Source of the DNA: Lentzea xinjiangensis | GTDB taxonomy: Bacteria; Actinomycetota; Actinomycetes; Mycobacteriales; Pseudonocardiaceae | DNA: 64,000 nt | Direction: 5' to 3' | Assembly: GCF_900110955.1 (NCBI RefSeq) | Contig: NZ_FOFR01000003.1 | Span: 310,001 to 374,000 of the forward strand | Part shown: one piece after another, positions 34,033-44,699 of the stretch | Numbering within the stretch: position 1 is the stretch's first letter | How the letters are laid out: every line of letters begins with the position of its first letter | Program-made: the position numbers and the translations under genes | The notes under the pieces: generated by a model | Told to the model about the DNA's origin: nothing | Databases searched by the model: none | What the model saw: the letters and a program-made list of their open reading frames with translations, nothing else

Positions 34033-35555
34033 CGGTGTGCCTCTCTGATCGCGGCGGTCAGCGTCTCGACGTCCGAGAACGGGTGGATCACGCCGGCGAT
34101 CTCCTGTCCCGTCTCGTGTCCCTTGCCCGCCACGACGACGACGTCGCCGGGACCCGCCAGCTCGACGGCCTTGCGGATCGCGAGCCCGCGGTCGCCGATC
34201 TCCAGCACCTCGCCCCGGTCCGCGGCCGCGAGGGCGCCTTCGAGCATGGCGGCCCGGATGGAGGACGCGTCCTCGCTCCTCGGGTTGTCATCGGTGATGA
34301 TCAACACTTCGGAGCGGCGCGCGGCCTCCTCGCCCATCAGCGGTCGCTTGGCCCGGTCGCGGTCGCCGCCGCAGCCGAGCACGACGATCACCCGGCCGTC
34401 GGTCTTGGCGCGCACGGCGTCCAGCGCGAGGGCGACGGCGGCGGGCTTGTGGGAGTAGTCGACGACGGCGGTGAAGTCCTGCCCCTCGTCGACGCGCTGC
34501 ATGCGGCCGGGCACCTGGACGGTGCGCAGGCCCGCCGCGATGGCGTCGGCGCCGATGCCCTCCGCGTGCAGGCAGGCGATGGCCAGCAGCGCGTTGGCGA
34601 CGTTGAAGCTGCCCGCCAGCGGCAGGTGGACCTCGATGTCGCCGTCCGGGCCGTGCGCGGTGAACGTCTGCTCGCCGGTCTGGCTCACGACGACGTCGCT
34701 CGCGGTCCAGTCGGCGGGCTTGGTGGTGGCGACGGTGACGGTGCCGGGCTTGACCAGGCGCGGGCCCCACTCGCCGTCGACGCAGACGATCTCCTTGCGC
34801 GCGCGGCCGTCGAAGAGCTGCGCCTTGACCTCGAAGTACTCCTCCATCGACGCGTGGAAGTCGAGGTGGTCCTGGCTGAGGTTGGTGAACGCGCCGACCT
34901 CGAACCCGGTGGCGGCGACGCGGCCCAGCTCGAGCGCGTGGCTCGACACCTCCATGGCCACGTCGGTGATGCCGCGCTCGGCCATGACGGCGAACAGCGC
35001 CTGCAGGTCCGGCGCCTCGGGCGTGGTGTGCGAGCTGTCGAGCTGCTCGTCGCCGATGCGGGTGCCGACCGTGCCGATGAGGCCCGTCCGCCTGCCGGCG
35101 GCCTTGAGCACGGACTCGATCATGTACGTGGTGGTCGTCTTGCCCGACGTGCCGGTGACGCCCCACAACCTGATCTTGGTCGACGGACGTCCGTAGACGT
35201 GCGCGGCGAGCAGGCCCACGACCTCGCGCGGCCGCGGGTGGATCAGCACGGGCACGTCCTTGAGCGCCTCGCGGGCGGCGCCGGCCTCGTCGGTGAGCAC
35301 GGCGACGGCACCGTTGGCCAACGCCGTCTCGGCGAAGTCGGCACCGTGCGCACGCGCGCCGGGGAGCGCGGCGTAGAGGTCGCCGGGGACCACGTGTTGC
35401 GCACGCAGCGTCACGCCCGTCACCTGGACGTCGGCATGTGCTGGCCTGGTCAGGTGCACGTCGGCGACCGCGGCGAGAGCAGCCACGGAAGCAGGGCGGA
35501 TGGCGTTGGGGCGGGGCGGGGCGGTCGCGACCTTGCCCTCGAGCTTGGCAGGCAC
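34029..35555 (-). CDS. murE: UDP-MurNAc-tripeptide ligase MurE (meso-DAP type)
   Basis: 508 aa. GVTGTSGKTTTTYMIE (about 132) is the ATP loop, FTNLSQDHLDFH the central motif, and ITDDNPRSEDASSI contains DNPR, the signature for meso-diaminopimelate rather than lysine addition. The GTG at 35555 has no Shine-Dalgarno sequence; TAGCCT about 7 bases before it suggests a leaderless mRNA and a promoter inside the interrupted dcw cluster. Confidence 0.95.
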   Translation of the reverse strand: MPAKLEGKVATAPPRPNAIRPASVAALAAVADVHLTRPAHADVQVTGVTLRAQHVVPGDLYAALPGARAHGADFAETALANGAVAVLTDEAGAAREALKDVPVLIHPRPREVVGLLAAHVYGRPSTKIRLWGVTGTSGKTTTTYMIESVLKAAGRRTGLIGTVGTRIGDEQLDSSHTTPEAPDLQALFAVMAERGITDVAMEVSSHALELGRVAATGFEVGAFTNLSQDHLDFHASMEEYFEVKAQLFDGRARKEIVCVDGEWGPRLVKPGTVTVATTKPADWTASDVVVSQTGEQTFTAHGPDGDIEVHLPLAGSFNVANALLAIACLHAEGIGADAIAAGLRTVQVPGRMQRVDEGQDFTAVVDYSHKPAAVALALDAVRAKTDGRVIVVLGCGGDRDRAKRPLMGEEAARRSEVLIITDDNPRSEDASSIRAAMLEGALAAADRGEVLEIGDRGLAIRKAVELAGPGDVVVVAGKGHETGQEIAGVIHPFSDVETLTAAIREAHR

Positions 35556-35766
35556 GGGCAAGAGGCTACCGGCGTGCGCGCGACGGCCGGGCGGCGCGTT
35601 GGCAATCGGGTGATGATCAGCGCCGATACGCCGTTCGAGTGGCCGGGGCCCGCTGGTCCGGCGGGGCGAGCCCGTCCGGGCGCACAGGTTCCTGCCCGCT
35701 TTGTGACTTCCGGCCCTGTGAGCGGGTGTGCGGGCGCGGTGAGGTGGACGTGGGCAGGAGGCGGCG

Positions 35767-36579
35767 ATGAGAACAGGCACGGCGGTACGACCCGGGAGGT
35801 TCTCCTTCTCGGCACCGGACTTCAGTCGTTCGGTGACGGTCGGGGTGGACGCCTCCGACTGCGCGTACCACGCTTTCGAGTGGGCGGCGCGCCACGCGTG
35901 GTCGTTGCGGACGGACCTCCAGGTCTACCTGGCGGACCCCGGCGACACGACGGTCCAGCGGGTCCTGGAACGGCTTCCCATGCTCACCGCGCACTTCCGC
36001 CCGAGCGGCGACGATCCGGTGGCCGCGCTGGTGAGGGCGTCGGACTCCAGCGGAACCTTGGTCTTGGGGTGCAAAGGCGAACAGCACCGCAGCCTGGGTC
36101 TGGGCTCCCTCGTCCTCCCGGTCTTGCGCCGCGCGCGGTGCGGCGTCGTGGTCGTCCGCGGCCGCCCCGGGGCGATCCGCGGCGAGTACGGCTGGATCAC
36201 CGCCGCCGTCGGCGGGTGCGAGGACGCGGTCGTGCTGCGGCGCGCGGTCGAGCTCTGCCGCACCCGCCGCGCGTCCTTGAAGCTGCTGCACGTGCACCCG
36301 CCGGCCCAGCACGGCGCGTCCGTCCCCCGCGACGAGGCCGCCGTCCGCCGTGCCGTGCTGTTCCTGCGCACCACGGCTCCCGAACTGACGCCGGAGGTCG
36401 TCGTCGAGTCCCGGCATCCGCACGAGGCCCTGGCCGCGCTGGACTCCGACGTCGTCGTCGTGGGGCGCGGCGGGCAGCACGAGGGCGTCGGGTTGATCAC
36501 GCGTGCGGCGCTCTACCACGCCTCGTGCCCCGTGCTGGTGGCCCGGACCGAACCGCGGGCCGACGACGGGACTCCCTAG
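35767..36579 (+). CDS. Tandem universal stress protein
   Basis: 270 aa with two Usp-like halves. The first (VTVGVDASDCAYHAFEWAARHA to VVVVRG) and second (YGWITAAVGGCEDAVVLRRAV to CPVLVA) both end in the conserved strand V(V)VV/VLVA, but the nucleotide-binding G-x2-G-x9-G(S/T) motif is only partly kept (LGCKGEQHRSLGLGSLVLPV), so ATP binding is uncertain. Divergent from murE, and its stop overlaps the convergent GHL15-like gene by 4 bases. It splits the dcw cluster. Confidence 0.85.
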   Translation: MRTGTAVRPGRFSFSAPDFSRSVTVGVDASDCAYHAFEWAARHAWSLRTDLQVYLADPGDTTVQRVLERLPMLTAHFRPSGDDPVAALVRASDSSGTLVLGCKGEQHRSLGLGSLVLPVLRRARCGVVVVRGRPGAIRGEYGWITAAVGGCEDAVVLRRAVELCRTRRASLKLLHVHPPAQHGASVPRDEAAVRRAVLFLRTTAPELTPEVVVESRHPHEALAALDSDVVVVGRGGQHEGVGLITRAALYHASCPVLVARTEPRADDGTP

Positions 36580-37799
36580 GGAAGGGACGTCCGGCAGGAC
36601 TTGCGCAGCACGGTGCCGGACGTGCCCGGCAGCGAGACGCTGCCGACGGAGTCGCCCTTCTCGTTCGTGTGGACGCCCGAGAGCGGCACGGTGACGGGCG
36701 CGCTGCCGGTCCTGTTCGCGTTGACGACCACGGTGCCGCAGGCGAACTCGCGCACGTGCACGTTCGTCGCGACCTCGTGGTGGTCTCCGAGGGGAGCGCC
36801 AAGGTCCCAGTCGTACTCGGCGCGCCACGGCGAGGCGTCGTCGTAGCGGTCGGTCTGCTCGATCTCGGAGATGGCCGCGCGCTCCCCCCTGGCCAGCAGG
36901 TAGCTCGCGAAGGCGTAGCGGAACGGCTGCTCGGCACCGCTGTGGTGGGGCTGCACCCAGGTGATCTTGCCCTTGGCCTCGTTCGCGGTGATCTCGGCGA
37001 CCTGACGGCTCCAGCCCTGCGGGTACTCGGAGAGCAGGTCGTGGTCGCCGAAGGTCAGCCACCACTCGTCGAAGCCGCCGTCGAGGTGCTCGACGTAGCT
37101 GTCCCACGCGCCCTCGTGCAGGCGGGCGTTGGACAGGTTCGCCACGGTCTCGAGGCCGGCGGCGACGAACTTCTGCCTGGTGCCGGCGAGCAGGGAGAGG
37201 TAGGCGTCGCGCATCGCCGCGTCGGTCCGGTACGCCGCGGGGCAGACGCCGGGGTGGTAGGTGTCGCAGGCGAACAGGGCGTTGTCCATGAACACGCCGT
37301 CGAAGGCCTTGCTCGACGCGATCACGTTGTCGGCCCAGGCGTTCTGGTACTCGCGGTTGCCGACGTCCATCTGCCAATGGCCCGCGTAGCCGTCGTACTC
37401 GAGGCGGCGGCCGTCCGGGTCGAGCAGGAACCACGACGGATCGGCCGCGCAGTAACCGACGCCGGTGGGGAGGTCGGAATCGTCGACGCCGCCGGAACAG
37501 GCGTAGCTGCGCGTCGAGGAGAGGTCTTTGTAGACGAACGTCTGAATTTTCGGGTTCGCCGCCTTGAACTTCGCGGCAAGATCGGTTTCCCAGGCGTTCA
37601 GAACGACGTACGAACGCCGGCGCGCCTCGACCGTGATCATTTCATCGGACGCGGGCGTGCTGTTCATGTGCAGCCAGTAGGACTTCGTAGTCCATTCCTC
37701 CTCTTGGTTCTGAGCTGCGGGAACCGAGGTCACCGCCAGGACGCCCGCCAAGATCACATTTCCGATCGAAAGCACGCCGAACCCCATCTCGCCTTGCAC
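36576..37799 (-). CDS. Putative secreted glycosyl-hydrolase-like (GHL15) protein
   Basis: 407 aa from GTG 37799; ATG 37787 is an alternative start. A hydrophobic N-terminal segment ending SVPAAQNQ looks like a signal peptide but has no basic N-region. The body resembles the hypothetical glycosyl hydrolase 15 (GHL15) TIM barrel, with WQMDVGN, GVFMDNALF and GGFDEWWLTFG acidic motifs as candidate catalytic residues, and a beta-rich C-terminus. It may act on a cell-surface glycan. It lies between ftsI and murE with the same orientation. The first about 100 codons use more A/T than the neighbours, a possible sign of transfer. Confidence 0.75.
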   Translation of the reverse strand: MQGEMGFGVLSIGNVILAGVLAVTSVPAAQNQEEEWTTKSYWLHMNSTPASDEMITVEARRRSYVVLNAWETDLAAKFKAANPKIQTFVYKDLSSTRSYACSGGVDDSDLPTGVGYCAADPSWFLLDPDGRRLEYDGYAGHWQMDVGNREYQNAWADNVIASSKAFDGVFMDNALFACDTYHPGVCPAAYRTDAAMRDAYLSLLAGTRQKFVAAGLETVANLSNARLHEGAWDSYVEHLDGGFDEWWLTFGDHDLLSEYPQGWSRQVAEITANEAKGKITWVQPHHSGAEQPFRYAFASYLLARGERAAISEIEQTDRYDDASPWRAEYDWDLGAPLGDHHEVATNVHVREFACGTVVVNANRTGSAPVTVPLSGVHTNEKGDSVGSVSLPGTSGTVLRKSCRTSLP

Positions 37800-37906
37800 T
37801 CAGGTTTCGAGAGCATTAGACGTGACGGATTGCGCTTTACTACGGGGAACTATTCACAGTAAACAATTGCAGGCGTGCGGTCGCGCCGCGAGGTGTCCCA
37901 AGTCAC

Positions 37907-39817
37907 TTACTTCTGCAGCTGCACGTACGGCGTCTGCTCGGTCGACAGCGGGATCTGGAAGCGCTGGGTCAGGAAGGTCGCGATGTCGTGGAACAGCGGC
38001 GCGGCCGAGGTGCTGAACGGGGTGCCGCTCGGCGCGTCGAGCATGATGCCGACGACGTAGCGCGGGTTGTCGGCCGGGAGGATGCCGGCGAACGTGATCC
38101 AGTACTGCGACTGGGAGTAGCACTTGCAGGTCTGGTCGATCTGCTGCGCCGTGCCCGTCTTGCCGGCGATCTGGTAGCCGGGCAGCGCGGCCTGCCTGCC
38201 CGTCCCGCTCTGGTTCGGGTCGCGCGGGTCGGACTGGGTGACCGAGCGGAACATGTCGCGGACCGTCTTCGCGGTCTCCGGGGAGACGACGCGGACGCCC
38301 TCCGGGCGCTGCTTCTCCGAGCGGGCGCCCTCCTCGCCGATCTCCGCCCGGACCAGGCGCGGCGGGATGCGGAGGCCGTCGTTCGCGATGGCCTGGTACA
38401 TGCCGGTCATCTGCAACAACGTCATCGACAGGCCCTGGCCGATGGGCAGGTTGCCGAAGGTCGAGCCGGACCACTGGCCCAGCGGCGGCACGACGCCCGC
38501 CTCCTCGGCGGGCACGCCGGACTGGGTGCGCTTGCCGAGGCCGAACTTCTGCAGCATCTCGGCGTAGCGCTCCTTGCCGACCTCCTGCGCGGCGAGCAGC
38601 GTGCCGACGTTCGACGACTTGGCGAAGACGCCGGTGAAGGACATGGGCACGGTCGGGTGGTTCCACGCGTCCCTGATGATGCGGTCCGCGACCTTGATCG
38701 ACCCCGGCACCGACAGCACGTCGTCCGGCTTGAACAGGCCGTACTCGACGGCGGCCGCGGCGGTGACGATCTTGTTCACCGAGCCCGGCTCGAACAGCGA
38801 GCTGACCGCGCCGTTGCGCTTCTGGTCCTCGGAGGCCTTGCCGAACTCGGTCGGGTCGTAGGTCTTGTCGTTGGCCATCGCGACGATCTCGCCGGTGCGG
38901 CTGTCCAGCACGACGGCGGACGCGTTCTTCGCGCCCGACTTCGCGGCGTAGTCGGTGACCATCCGCTGCACGGCGTACTGGGTGTCGATGTCGATCGTCA
39001 GCTCGAGGCTCTTGCCCGGCGCGGGCTTCACGAGCTCGCGCTCGGTGTTCGGGATGACGAGCGTGTCGTCGCCGGACATCGTGTCGACCACGCGGCGGCC
39101 CATGCGGCCGGCCAGCACGTTGTCCTGGGCGTTCTCCAGGCCGAGGATGCCCTGGGTGGTGGGCGGCTTCTCGTCCTGGCGCCAGTTCGCCGCGCCGATG
39201 ATGTTCGAGGCCAGGTCGCCGTTGGGGTAGATGCGCTTGGAGCGGTACTCCGAGCCGATCTCCGCCGGGTACTTCGCGACGATCTTCGCGGCCTTCTCCG
39301 GCTCCGCCTCGCTCACCAGGACCTCGTAGCTGATGTCCTTGACGAGCTGCTGGTAGACCGACTCCTCGTCGGTCTTCTCCCCGTTGACCTCCGGCCCGAG
39401 CGTCGAGGAGATGAACCTGGCCACCTCGCGCGAGTGGTCCTCGTAGGACAGCGGGTACTTCTCCGGGTCCTTCGCGCGGGCGTCGTCCCAGGTCTTGCGG
39501 GCCCGCTGCGGCAGGATGTACAGCGCCCGCACCTCGATCGAGAACGCGAGCTGGTTGCCGTTGCGGTCGAGGATCGAGCCGCGTTCGGCGGGGATGTTCT
39601 GGCGGGTGGTGCGCTGCTTCTGCGCCTGCGCCGACAGCTCCTCCGCCTGAATGCCCTGCACCTGCACGAGCTTCACGCCCGCGATGAGCAACGCGCCGAT
39701 CAGCAGGATGCGGCCGACCGCGATGCGCAGCCTGCTGTTGTCACCGATGCGCGCGGCGGGGCGCGGGCCGCGCACCGACAACGGGCGGCGCGGCGCCCTG
39801 TTCTGCGGACCCGGCAT
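37907..39817 (-). CDS. ftsI: Septal transpeptidase FtsI (PBP3, class B)
   Basis: 636 aa. A short cytoplasmic N-terminus is followed by one membrane helix (about 30-50), then a dimerisation domain starting QNIPAERGSILDRNG and a transpeptidase domain with SVNK (active-site Ser in FEPGSVNKIVTA), SSN and KTGTA. No PASTA domain follows. It crosslinks septal peptidoglycan with FtsW. ATG 39817 shares one base with the ftsL-like stop (TGATG). Confidence 0.96.
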   Translation of the reverse strand: MPGPQNRAPRRPLSVRGPRPAARIGDNSRLRIAVGRILLIGALLIAGVKLVQVQGIQAEELSAQAQKQRTTRQNIPAERGSILDRNGNQLAFSIEVRALYILPQRARKTWDDARAKDPEKYPLSYEDHSREVARFISSTLGPEVNGEKTDEESVYQQLVKDISYEVLVSEAEPEKAAKIVAKYPAEIGSEYRSKRIYPNGDLASNIIGAANWRQDEKPPTTQGILGLENAQDNVLAGRMGRRVVDTMSGDDTLVIPNTERELVKPAPGKSLELTIDIDTQYAVQRMVTDYAAKSGAKNASAVVLDSRTGEIVAMANDKTYDPTEFGKASEDQKRNGAVSSLFEPGSVNKIVTAAAAVEYGLFKPDDVLSVPGSIKVADRIIRDAWNHPTVPMSFTGVFAKSSNVGTLLAAQEVGKERYAEMLQKFGLGKRTQSGVPAEEAGVVPPLGQWSGSTFGNLPIGQGLSMTLLQMTGMYQAIANDGLRIPPRLVRAEIGEEGARSEKQRPEGVRVVSPETAKTVRDMFRSVTQSDPRDPNQSGTGRQAALPGYQIAGKTGTAQQIDQTCKCYSQSQYWITFAGILPADNPRYVVGIMLDAPSGTPFSTSAAPLFHDIATFLTQRFQIPLSTEQTPYVQLQK

Positions 39818-40419
39818 CAGCCACCCGCCGGAGGAGCCGGAGGGTTCTGGCCCTGCTGCTGCTCACCGGCGGGCGGTGTCTGACCGGCGGGTGGCTCGGA
39901 CGAGGGCGGCGGAGGCGGGGGCGGCGGCGTCGACTTGGTCGGCGCGCTCGGCTTGCCGAACTCCTCGATCGTGCCGTCCGGGTTCTGCCGCAGCCGCGCC
40001 GGGTTCGACGGCTCGACGAGCCCCATCTCGGTGGCCCGGCGCGCGAGGTCCGTCGGCGACTCGAGCAGCGCGACCTCCCGGCGGAGCTGCTCCATCCGCA
40101 ACGTCAGCTTCTCCGCCTCGGACCTCGCCTCCTGCAGGCGGTAGGTGTCGGCGGCGGCCTGGGTCGAGAAGTACATGATCCCGGCGACGCCCGCGCCCAG
40201 CACGAGCATCACCAGCACGACGAACGGCGCCTTCGACACCTGCCTCTGCTGCGGTGCCGGGGTGCCGTTGCGCAGGTTGCGGTCGCGCTGGGCCCGCCGC
40301 GCGTACGCGCGCTCGGCTCCGGCGGAGCGCCGCCGGGCCTTGTCGCGCTCCCCGGTCCTGGCCCCGGCCTTGGCGGGGTCGCGGGGCGACGGCCCACCGA
40401 CCCGTGCGGGTGCCGTCAT
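39817..40419 (-). CDS. ftsL: FtsL-like septum protein
   Basis: 200 aa, assigned by position and topology: a basic cytoplasmic region (1-62), one membrane helix (about 65-85), a short coiled coil ([20 protein letters not shown]...) and then a Pro/Gln-rich extracellular tail with a polyproline run. FtsL proteins pair with FtsB/DivIC and FtsQ; the long proline-rich tail is typical of actinobacterial versions. The start overlaps the rsmH stop (ATGA), and its end overlaps ftsI. Confidence 0.85.
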   Translation of the reverse strand: MTAPARVGGPSPRDPAKAGARTGERDKARRRSAGAERAYARRAQRDRNLRNGTPAPQQRQVSKAPFVVLVMLVLGAGVAGIMYFSTQAAADTYRLQEARSEAEKLTLRMEQLRREVALLESPTDLARRATEMGLVEPSNPARLRQNPDGTIEEFGKPSAPTKSTPPPPPPPPSSEPPAGQTPPAGEQQQGQNPPAPPAGG

Positions 40420-41369
40420 CTCGGTTCTCCGATCCGTTCGGCCGCCCGCAGCCGCACCGGCGCCGCGCGCGGGTTGTCCTCGATCTCCTGCTCGGACGCG
40501 AGCTCCGCGCCCTTCGTCAGCAACCTGAGCTCCGGCCCGTGACCCGGCAGCTCCACCGGCAGTCCCGGCGGTGTTCTCGACTTCGCCAGCTCGGCGAACG
40601 CGTGCTTGACCATGCGGTCCTCGAGCGACTGGTACGACTCGACGACGATCCGGCCGCCCACGCCCAGCACGCCCAGGGCGGCGGGCAGCGCCAGCCGCAG
40701 CGACTCCAGCTCGCCGTTGACCTCGATCCGCAACGCCTGGAACGTGCGCTTGGCCGGATGGCCGCCCGTGCGCCGCGACGCCGCGGGCACCACGGCGTAG
40801 AGCAGCTCGACGAGCCGGCCGGAGTTGGTGAACGGCTCCTTCTCGCGCTCCTTGAGCACCGCGGAGGCGATCTTGCCCGCGAACCGCTCCTCGCCGTAGG
40901 TGGAGAGGACCCGCGCGAGGTCGCCGTGCGAGTAGGTGTTCAGCACGTCCGCCGCCGTCATGCCCGTGCCCTTGGACATCCGCATGTCGAGCGGCGCGTC
41001 CTTCGAGTAGGCGAACCCGCGCTCCTCCTCGTCGAGCTGCAACGAGGACACGCCGAGGTCCATCAGCACACCGTCCACGCGCGGATGGCCGAGGTCCCGC
41101 ACGGCTTCGTCGATGTGGTCGTAGGTGACGTTGACGAGGTGAACGCGGTCGCCGTGGTGGGCGAGGCGCTTGCCGGCCATCTCGATGGCCTGCGGGTCGC
41201 GGTCGAGCCCGATCAGCGTGAGCTCCGGGTGGGCGCTCAGCAGCGCGTCGGAGTGGCCGCCCATGCCGAGCGTCGTGTCGACGACGACGGCGGGCTTGCC
41301 GGACAGCGCGGGGGCGAGGAGCTCCAGGACGCGGTCCAGCAGCACCGGAACGTGCCGCGGCTGATCCAT
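40416..41369 (-). CDS. rsmH: 16S rRNA m4C1402 methyltransferase RsmH
   Basis: 317 aa SAM-dependent methyltransferase. [27 protein letters not shown] (SAM-binding), [18 protein letters not shown] and the C-terminal [15 protein letters not shown] are RsmH signatures. It lies 166 bases after mraZ, and the gap contains a hairpin that may attenuate. Confidence 0.97.
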   Translation of the reverse strand: MDQPRHVPVLLDRVLELLAPALSGKPAVVVDTTLGMGGHSDALLSAHPELTLIGLDRDPQAIEMAGKRLAHHGDRVHLVNVTYDHIDEAVRDLGHPRVDGVLMDLGVSSLQLDEEERGFAYSKDAPLDMRMSKGTGMTAADVLNTYSHGDLARVLSTYGEERFAGKIASAVLKEREKEPFTNSGRLVELLYAVVPAASRRTGGHPAKRTFQALRIEVNGELESLRLALPAALGVLGVGGRIVVESYQSLEDRMVKHAFAELAKSRTPPGLPVELPGHGPELRLLTKGAELASEQEIEDNPRAAPVRLRAAERIGEPR

Positions 41370-41430
41370 CGTCCCTCGACTCCCCTGATGCGCGTGTCGG
41401 GTGACGTCAGGTCCCCGCCCGCCCGTCGAA

Positions 41431-41456
41431 CCTGGCGCCGGGGAAGGTGCGCCAGG
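41431..41456 (-). promoter_or_regulatory. Hairpin in the mraZ-rsmH gap
   Basis: CCTGGCGC (41431-41438) and GCGCCAGG (41449-41456) pair perfectly with a 10-base loop, midway between the mraZ stop and the rsmH start. It could partly terminate or process the mRNA. Confidence 0.4.
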
Positions 41457-41535
41457 GCCGTAGTCGAGCGGACCGAGGCCTCACGGCACCCGAATCGCGT
41501 GTGGAACATCCGGCCTGTTGCTCGGCTGACCGCCA

Positions 41536-41967
41536 TCAGAAGACGCCCGGTATGACCTCCTCGCGAGCCTCGGCGTAGCCGTCCTCGTGCTCCTCGAGGT
41601 AGGTCTGCCAGGCCGCCGCGTCCCAGATCTCGAGCCTGGTGAACGCGCCGACGACCACGCACTCCTTGGTCAGCCCGGCATACCGGCGCAGTTCCGGCGC
41701 GATCAGTACCCGACCCTGACCGTCCGGACGCTGCTCGTCCGTTCCTGCGAACAGGTAGCGCTGATAGGCGCGTACGGCGTCGTTGGTGAACGGCGCCTCG
41801 GCGACTTTCCTCGCCATCTGCTCGAACTCCGCTCGCGGGAACACGTACAGGCAGTGGTCCTGGCCCTTGGTGACCATCAGACCTCCCGCCAGTTCGTCCC
41901 GGAACTTCGCAGGCAGTGTCAGCCGACCCTTGTCGTCCAGGCGCGGGTAGTGAGTGCCGAGGAACAT
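41536..41967 (-). CDS. mraZ: Transcriptional regulator MraZ
   Basis: 143 aa with two SpoVT-AbrB-like halves: [26 protein letters not shown] and a second [13 protein letters not shown] half. It binds repeats ahead of its own gene and regulates the dcw cluster. GGAGG sits about 8 bases before ATG 41967. It is the first gene of the cluster; its operator is annotated separately. Confidence 0.97.
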   Translation of the reverse strand: MFLGTHYPRLDDKGRLTLPAKFRDELAGGLMVTKGQDHCLYVFPRAEFEQMARKVAEAPFTNDAVRAYQRYLFAGTDEQRPDGQGRVLIAPELRRYAGLTKECVVVGAFTRLEIWDAAAWQTYLEEHEDGYAEAREEVIPGVF

Positions 41968-42006
41968 CGGCAACCACCTCCCTCGCCGGGCGGCAAGACC
42001 GGCAGT

Positions 42007-42062
42007 GGAGCCCCCGTCTGCCCCACCGGCCGCCACAGTACCCCACTTTTCACCACAGTCAA
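42007..42062 (-). promoter_or_regulatory. dcw promoter with five MraZ-box repeats
   Basis: Minus strand: -35 TTGACT (42057-42062), 16-base spacer, -10 TACTGT (42035-42040). Over it lies a phased array with 10-bp period: GTGGTGAAAA (42047-42056), GTGGGGTACT (42037-42046), GTGGCGGCCG (42027-42036), GTGGGGCAGA (42017-42026) and CGGGGGCTCC (42007-42016). GTGGGN repeats every 10 bp are the known MraZ target, so MraZ should occlude the promoter. Confidence 0.85.
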
Positions 42063-42067
42063 CGCTG

Positions 42068-42102
42068 AAACAGGTGCTCACACACCTGCTTGCAACCTGT
42101 TT
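42068..42102. promoter_or_regulatory. Nested inverted repeats upstream of mraZ -35
   Basis: AAACAGGT (42068-42075) and ACCTGTTT (42095-42102) form an 8-base inverted repeat. CAGGTG-N6-CACCTG (42071-42088) is nested in it. It lies just upstream of the mraZ -35 and may bind a second regulator or activator. Confidence 0.4.
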
Positions 42103-42374
42103 GCCCTGGTAGAAGCCGTGGGGCGACGTGGGGGGACGGTGGGGAGCGAGATCAGCCACCACCTTGCCGAGTGAGGGTTCAGCCCCGGTTCAGCACTCGA
42201 ACGGCCTAGAAAATCCGGTCGAATCGCCGGGTTGGGACGGATCGGTGGGGGAACGTGGACACTGGTGGAGCGAACCCCGCTGTGGCCCGCACGTGTAGGG
42301 CACTTAGCCGTGGTTTGACACACTGCGTGAAACGCTCACACGTCCGTGTTCCGGACACGGCTGCTGGAGGTTCA

Positions 42375-43430
<1,056 letters not shown>

Positions 43431-43432
43431 CG

Positions 43433-44698
43433 ATGCGCACCGCACTCTCCGGCCTGACCACGCGCGGAAGATGCTTGCTGGCCGCGGGTTTCGCCGCCGG
43501 GGTGTGCGCCGCGGTCCTGAACGAGCGCGACCTGCTGCGGGTCGCGGCCTTCGTGATCGCGCTGCCGCTGCTGGCCGCGTGGCTCGCGACGAGGGCCAGG
43601 GTGGGCTTGCACGCCGCCCGCTTCCTCGCGCCGGGCCGCGTGCCGGTCGGCGCGGCGGCCGAGGTGAAGCTCGACCTGCGCAGCACCGGCCGGTTGCCCA
43701 CGGGCGGGCTGATGCTGGAGGACACCGTGCCGTACGCGCTGGGCGCGCGGCCGCGGTTCCTGGTGGAGCGCCTGCCGCGCAACACGCCCACTGCGCTGCG
43801 CTACCCGCTCAAGCCGGTGATGCGGGGCATCCAGCAGGTCGGGCCGCTGATGGCGCGGATCACCGACCCGTTCGGGCTGGCGGAGTTCGACCGCGAGCTC
43901 GCCGGCCGCTCCCGCCTGGTCGTGGTCCCGCGCGTCGTCCGGCTGGCGGGGCTGCCCGGCGGGTCCGGCATGGGCGCGGGCGACGACGGCTCGGTGCGGC
44001 TGCGGGCGGGCCAGGGCGAGGACGACGCGATCGTGCGGCAGTACCGCCAGGGCGACGACCTGCGGAAGGTCCACTGGCGGTCCACGGCCCGGCGCGACGA
44101 GCTGATGGTGCGCGTCGAGGAACGCCCGTGGCGCGGCGGCACGACCGTGCTGCTCGACCACCGGGTGCATGCGCACCGTGGCAGCGGACCGACGGCGTCG
44201 CTCGAATGGGCGATCTCGTTCGTGGCGTCGCTCTGCCTGCACCTGCACCACTTCGGCCACCAGGTGCGCCTGGTCTCCGAGGACGGGCGGGTGCTCGCGG
44301 GCGGTTCCGCCGACGGCGGGCACAGCGACCACGTGGTGCTGGACTCGCTCGCGGCGCTGCAGGCGTCGCACCGGCGGGAGCTGAGCGCGGGGATCGACCC
44401 CGGCGCCGGCCAGGAGGTCGTCGCGGTGCTCGGTGCCGTGTCCCCGGCGTCGGTCGAGGAGCTGATCCGGTACCGGCCGCGCGGCATGCGCAGCCTGGCC
44501 GTGCTGCTCGACGTGAACGCGTGGGCCGGTGGGTCGGACGCCTCCGCGCCCGACCCCGAGGACGCACGGCGGTTGCTGACCGGCGCGGGCTGGGGCGTTG
44601 TGATCGCGCGGCCCTCCGCGTCGATGCAGCAGGTGTGGCAGGAGTTGTGCGCCTCGGCGGGTAACCGGGGACCGTCGGTTCGCTCGGAGGTGGGCTGA
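43433..44698 (+). CDS. DUF58 (vWA-like) membrane protein
   Basis: 421 aa. Two N-terminal hydrophobic helices (about 14-30 and 35-52) are followed by a beta-rich segment and the DUF58 signature VRQYRQGDDLRKVHWRSTAR (about 200). Predicted substrate or scaffold of the MoxR ATPase; cellular role unknown. It starts 2 bases after moxR. Confidence 0.92.
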   Translation: MRTALSGLTTRGRCLLAAGFAAGVCAAVLNERDLLRVAAFVIALPLLAAWLATRARVGLHAARFLAPGRVPVGAAAEVKLDLRSTGRLPTGGLMLEDTVPYALGARPRFLVERLPRNTPTALRYPLKPVMRGIQQVGPLMARITDPFGLAEFDRELAGRSRLVVVPRVVRLAGLPGGSGMGAGDDGSVRLRAGQGEDDAIVRQYRQGDDLRKVHWRSTARRDELMVRVEERPWRGGTTVLLDHRVHAHRGSGPTASLEWAISFVASLCLHLHHFGHQVRLVSEDGRVLAGGSADGGHSDHVVLDSLAALQASHRRELSAGIDPGAGQEVVAVLGAVSPASVEELIRYRPRGMRSLAVLLDVNAWAGGSDASAPDPEDARRLLTGAGWGVVIARPSASMQQVWQELCASAGNRGPSVRSEVG

Positions 44699-44699
44699 G

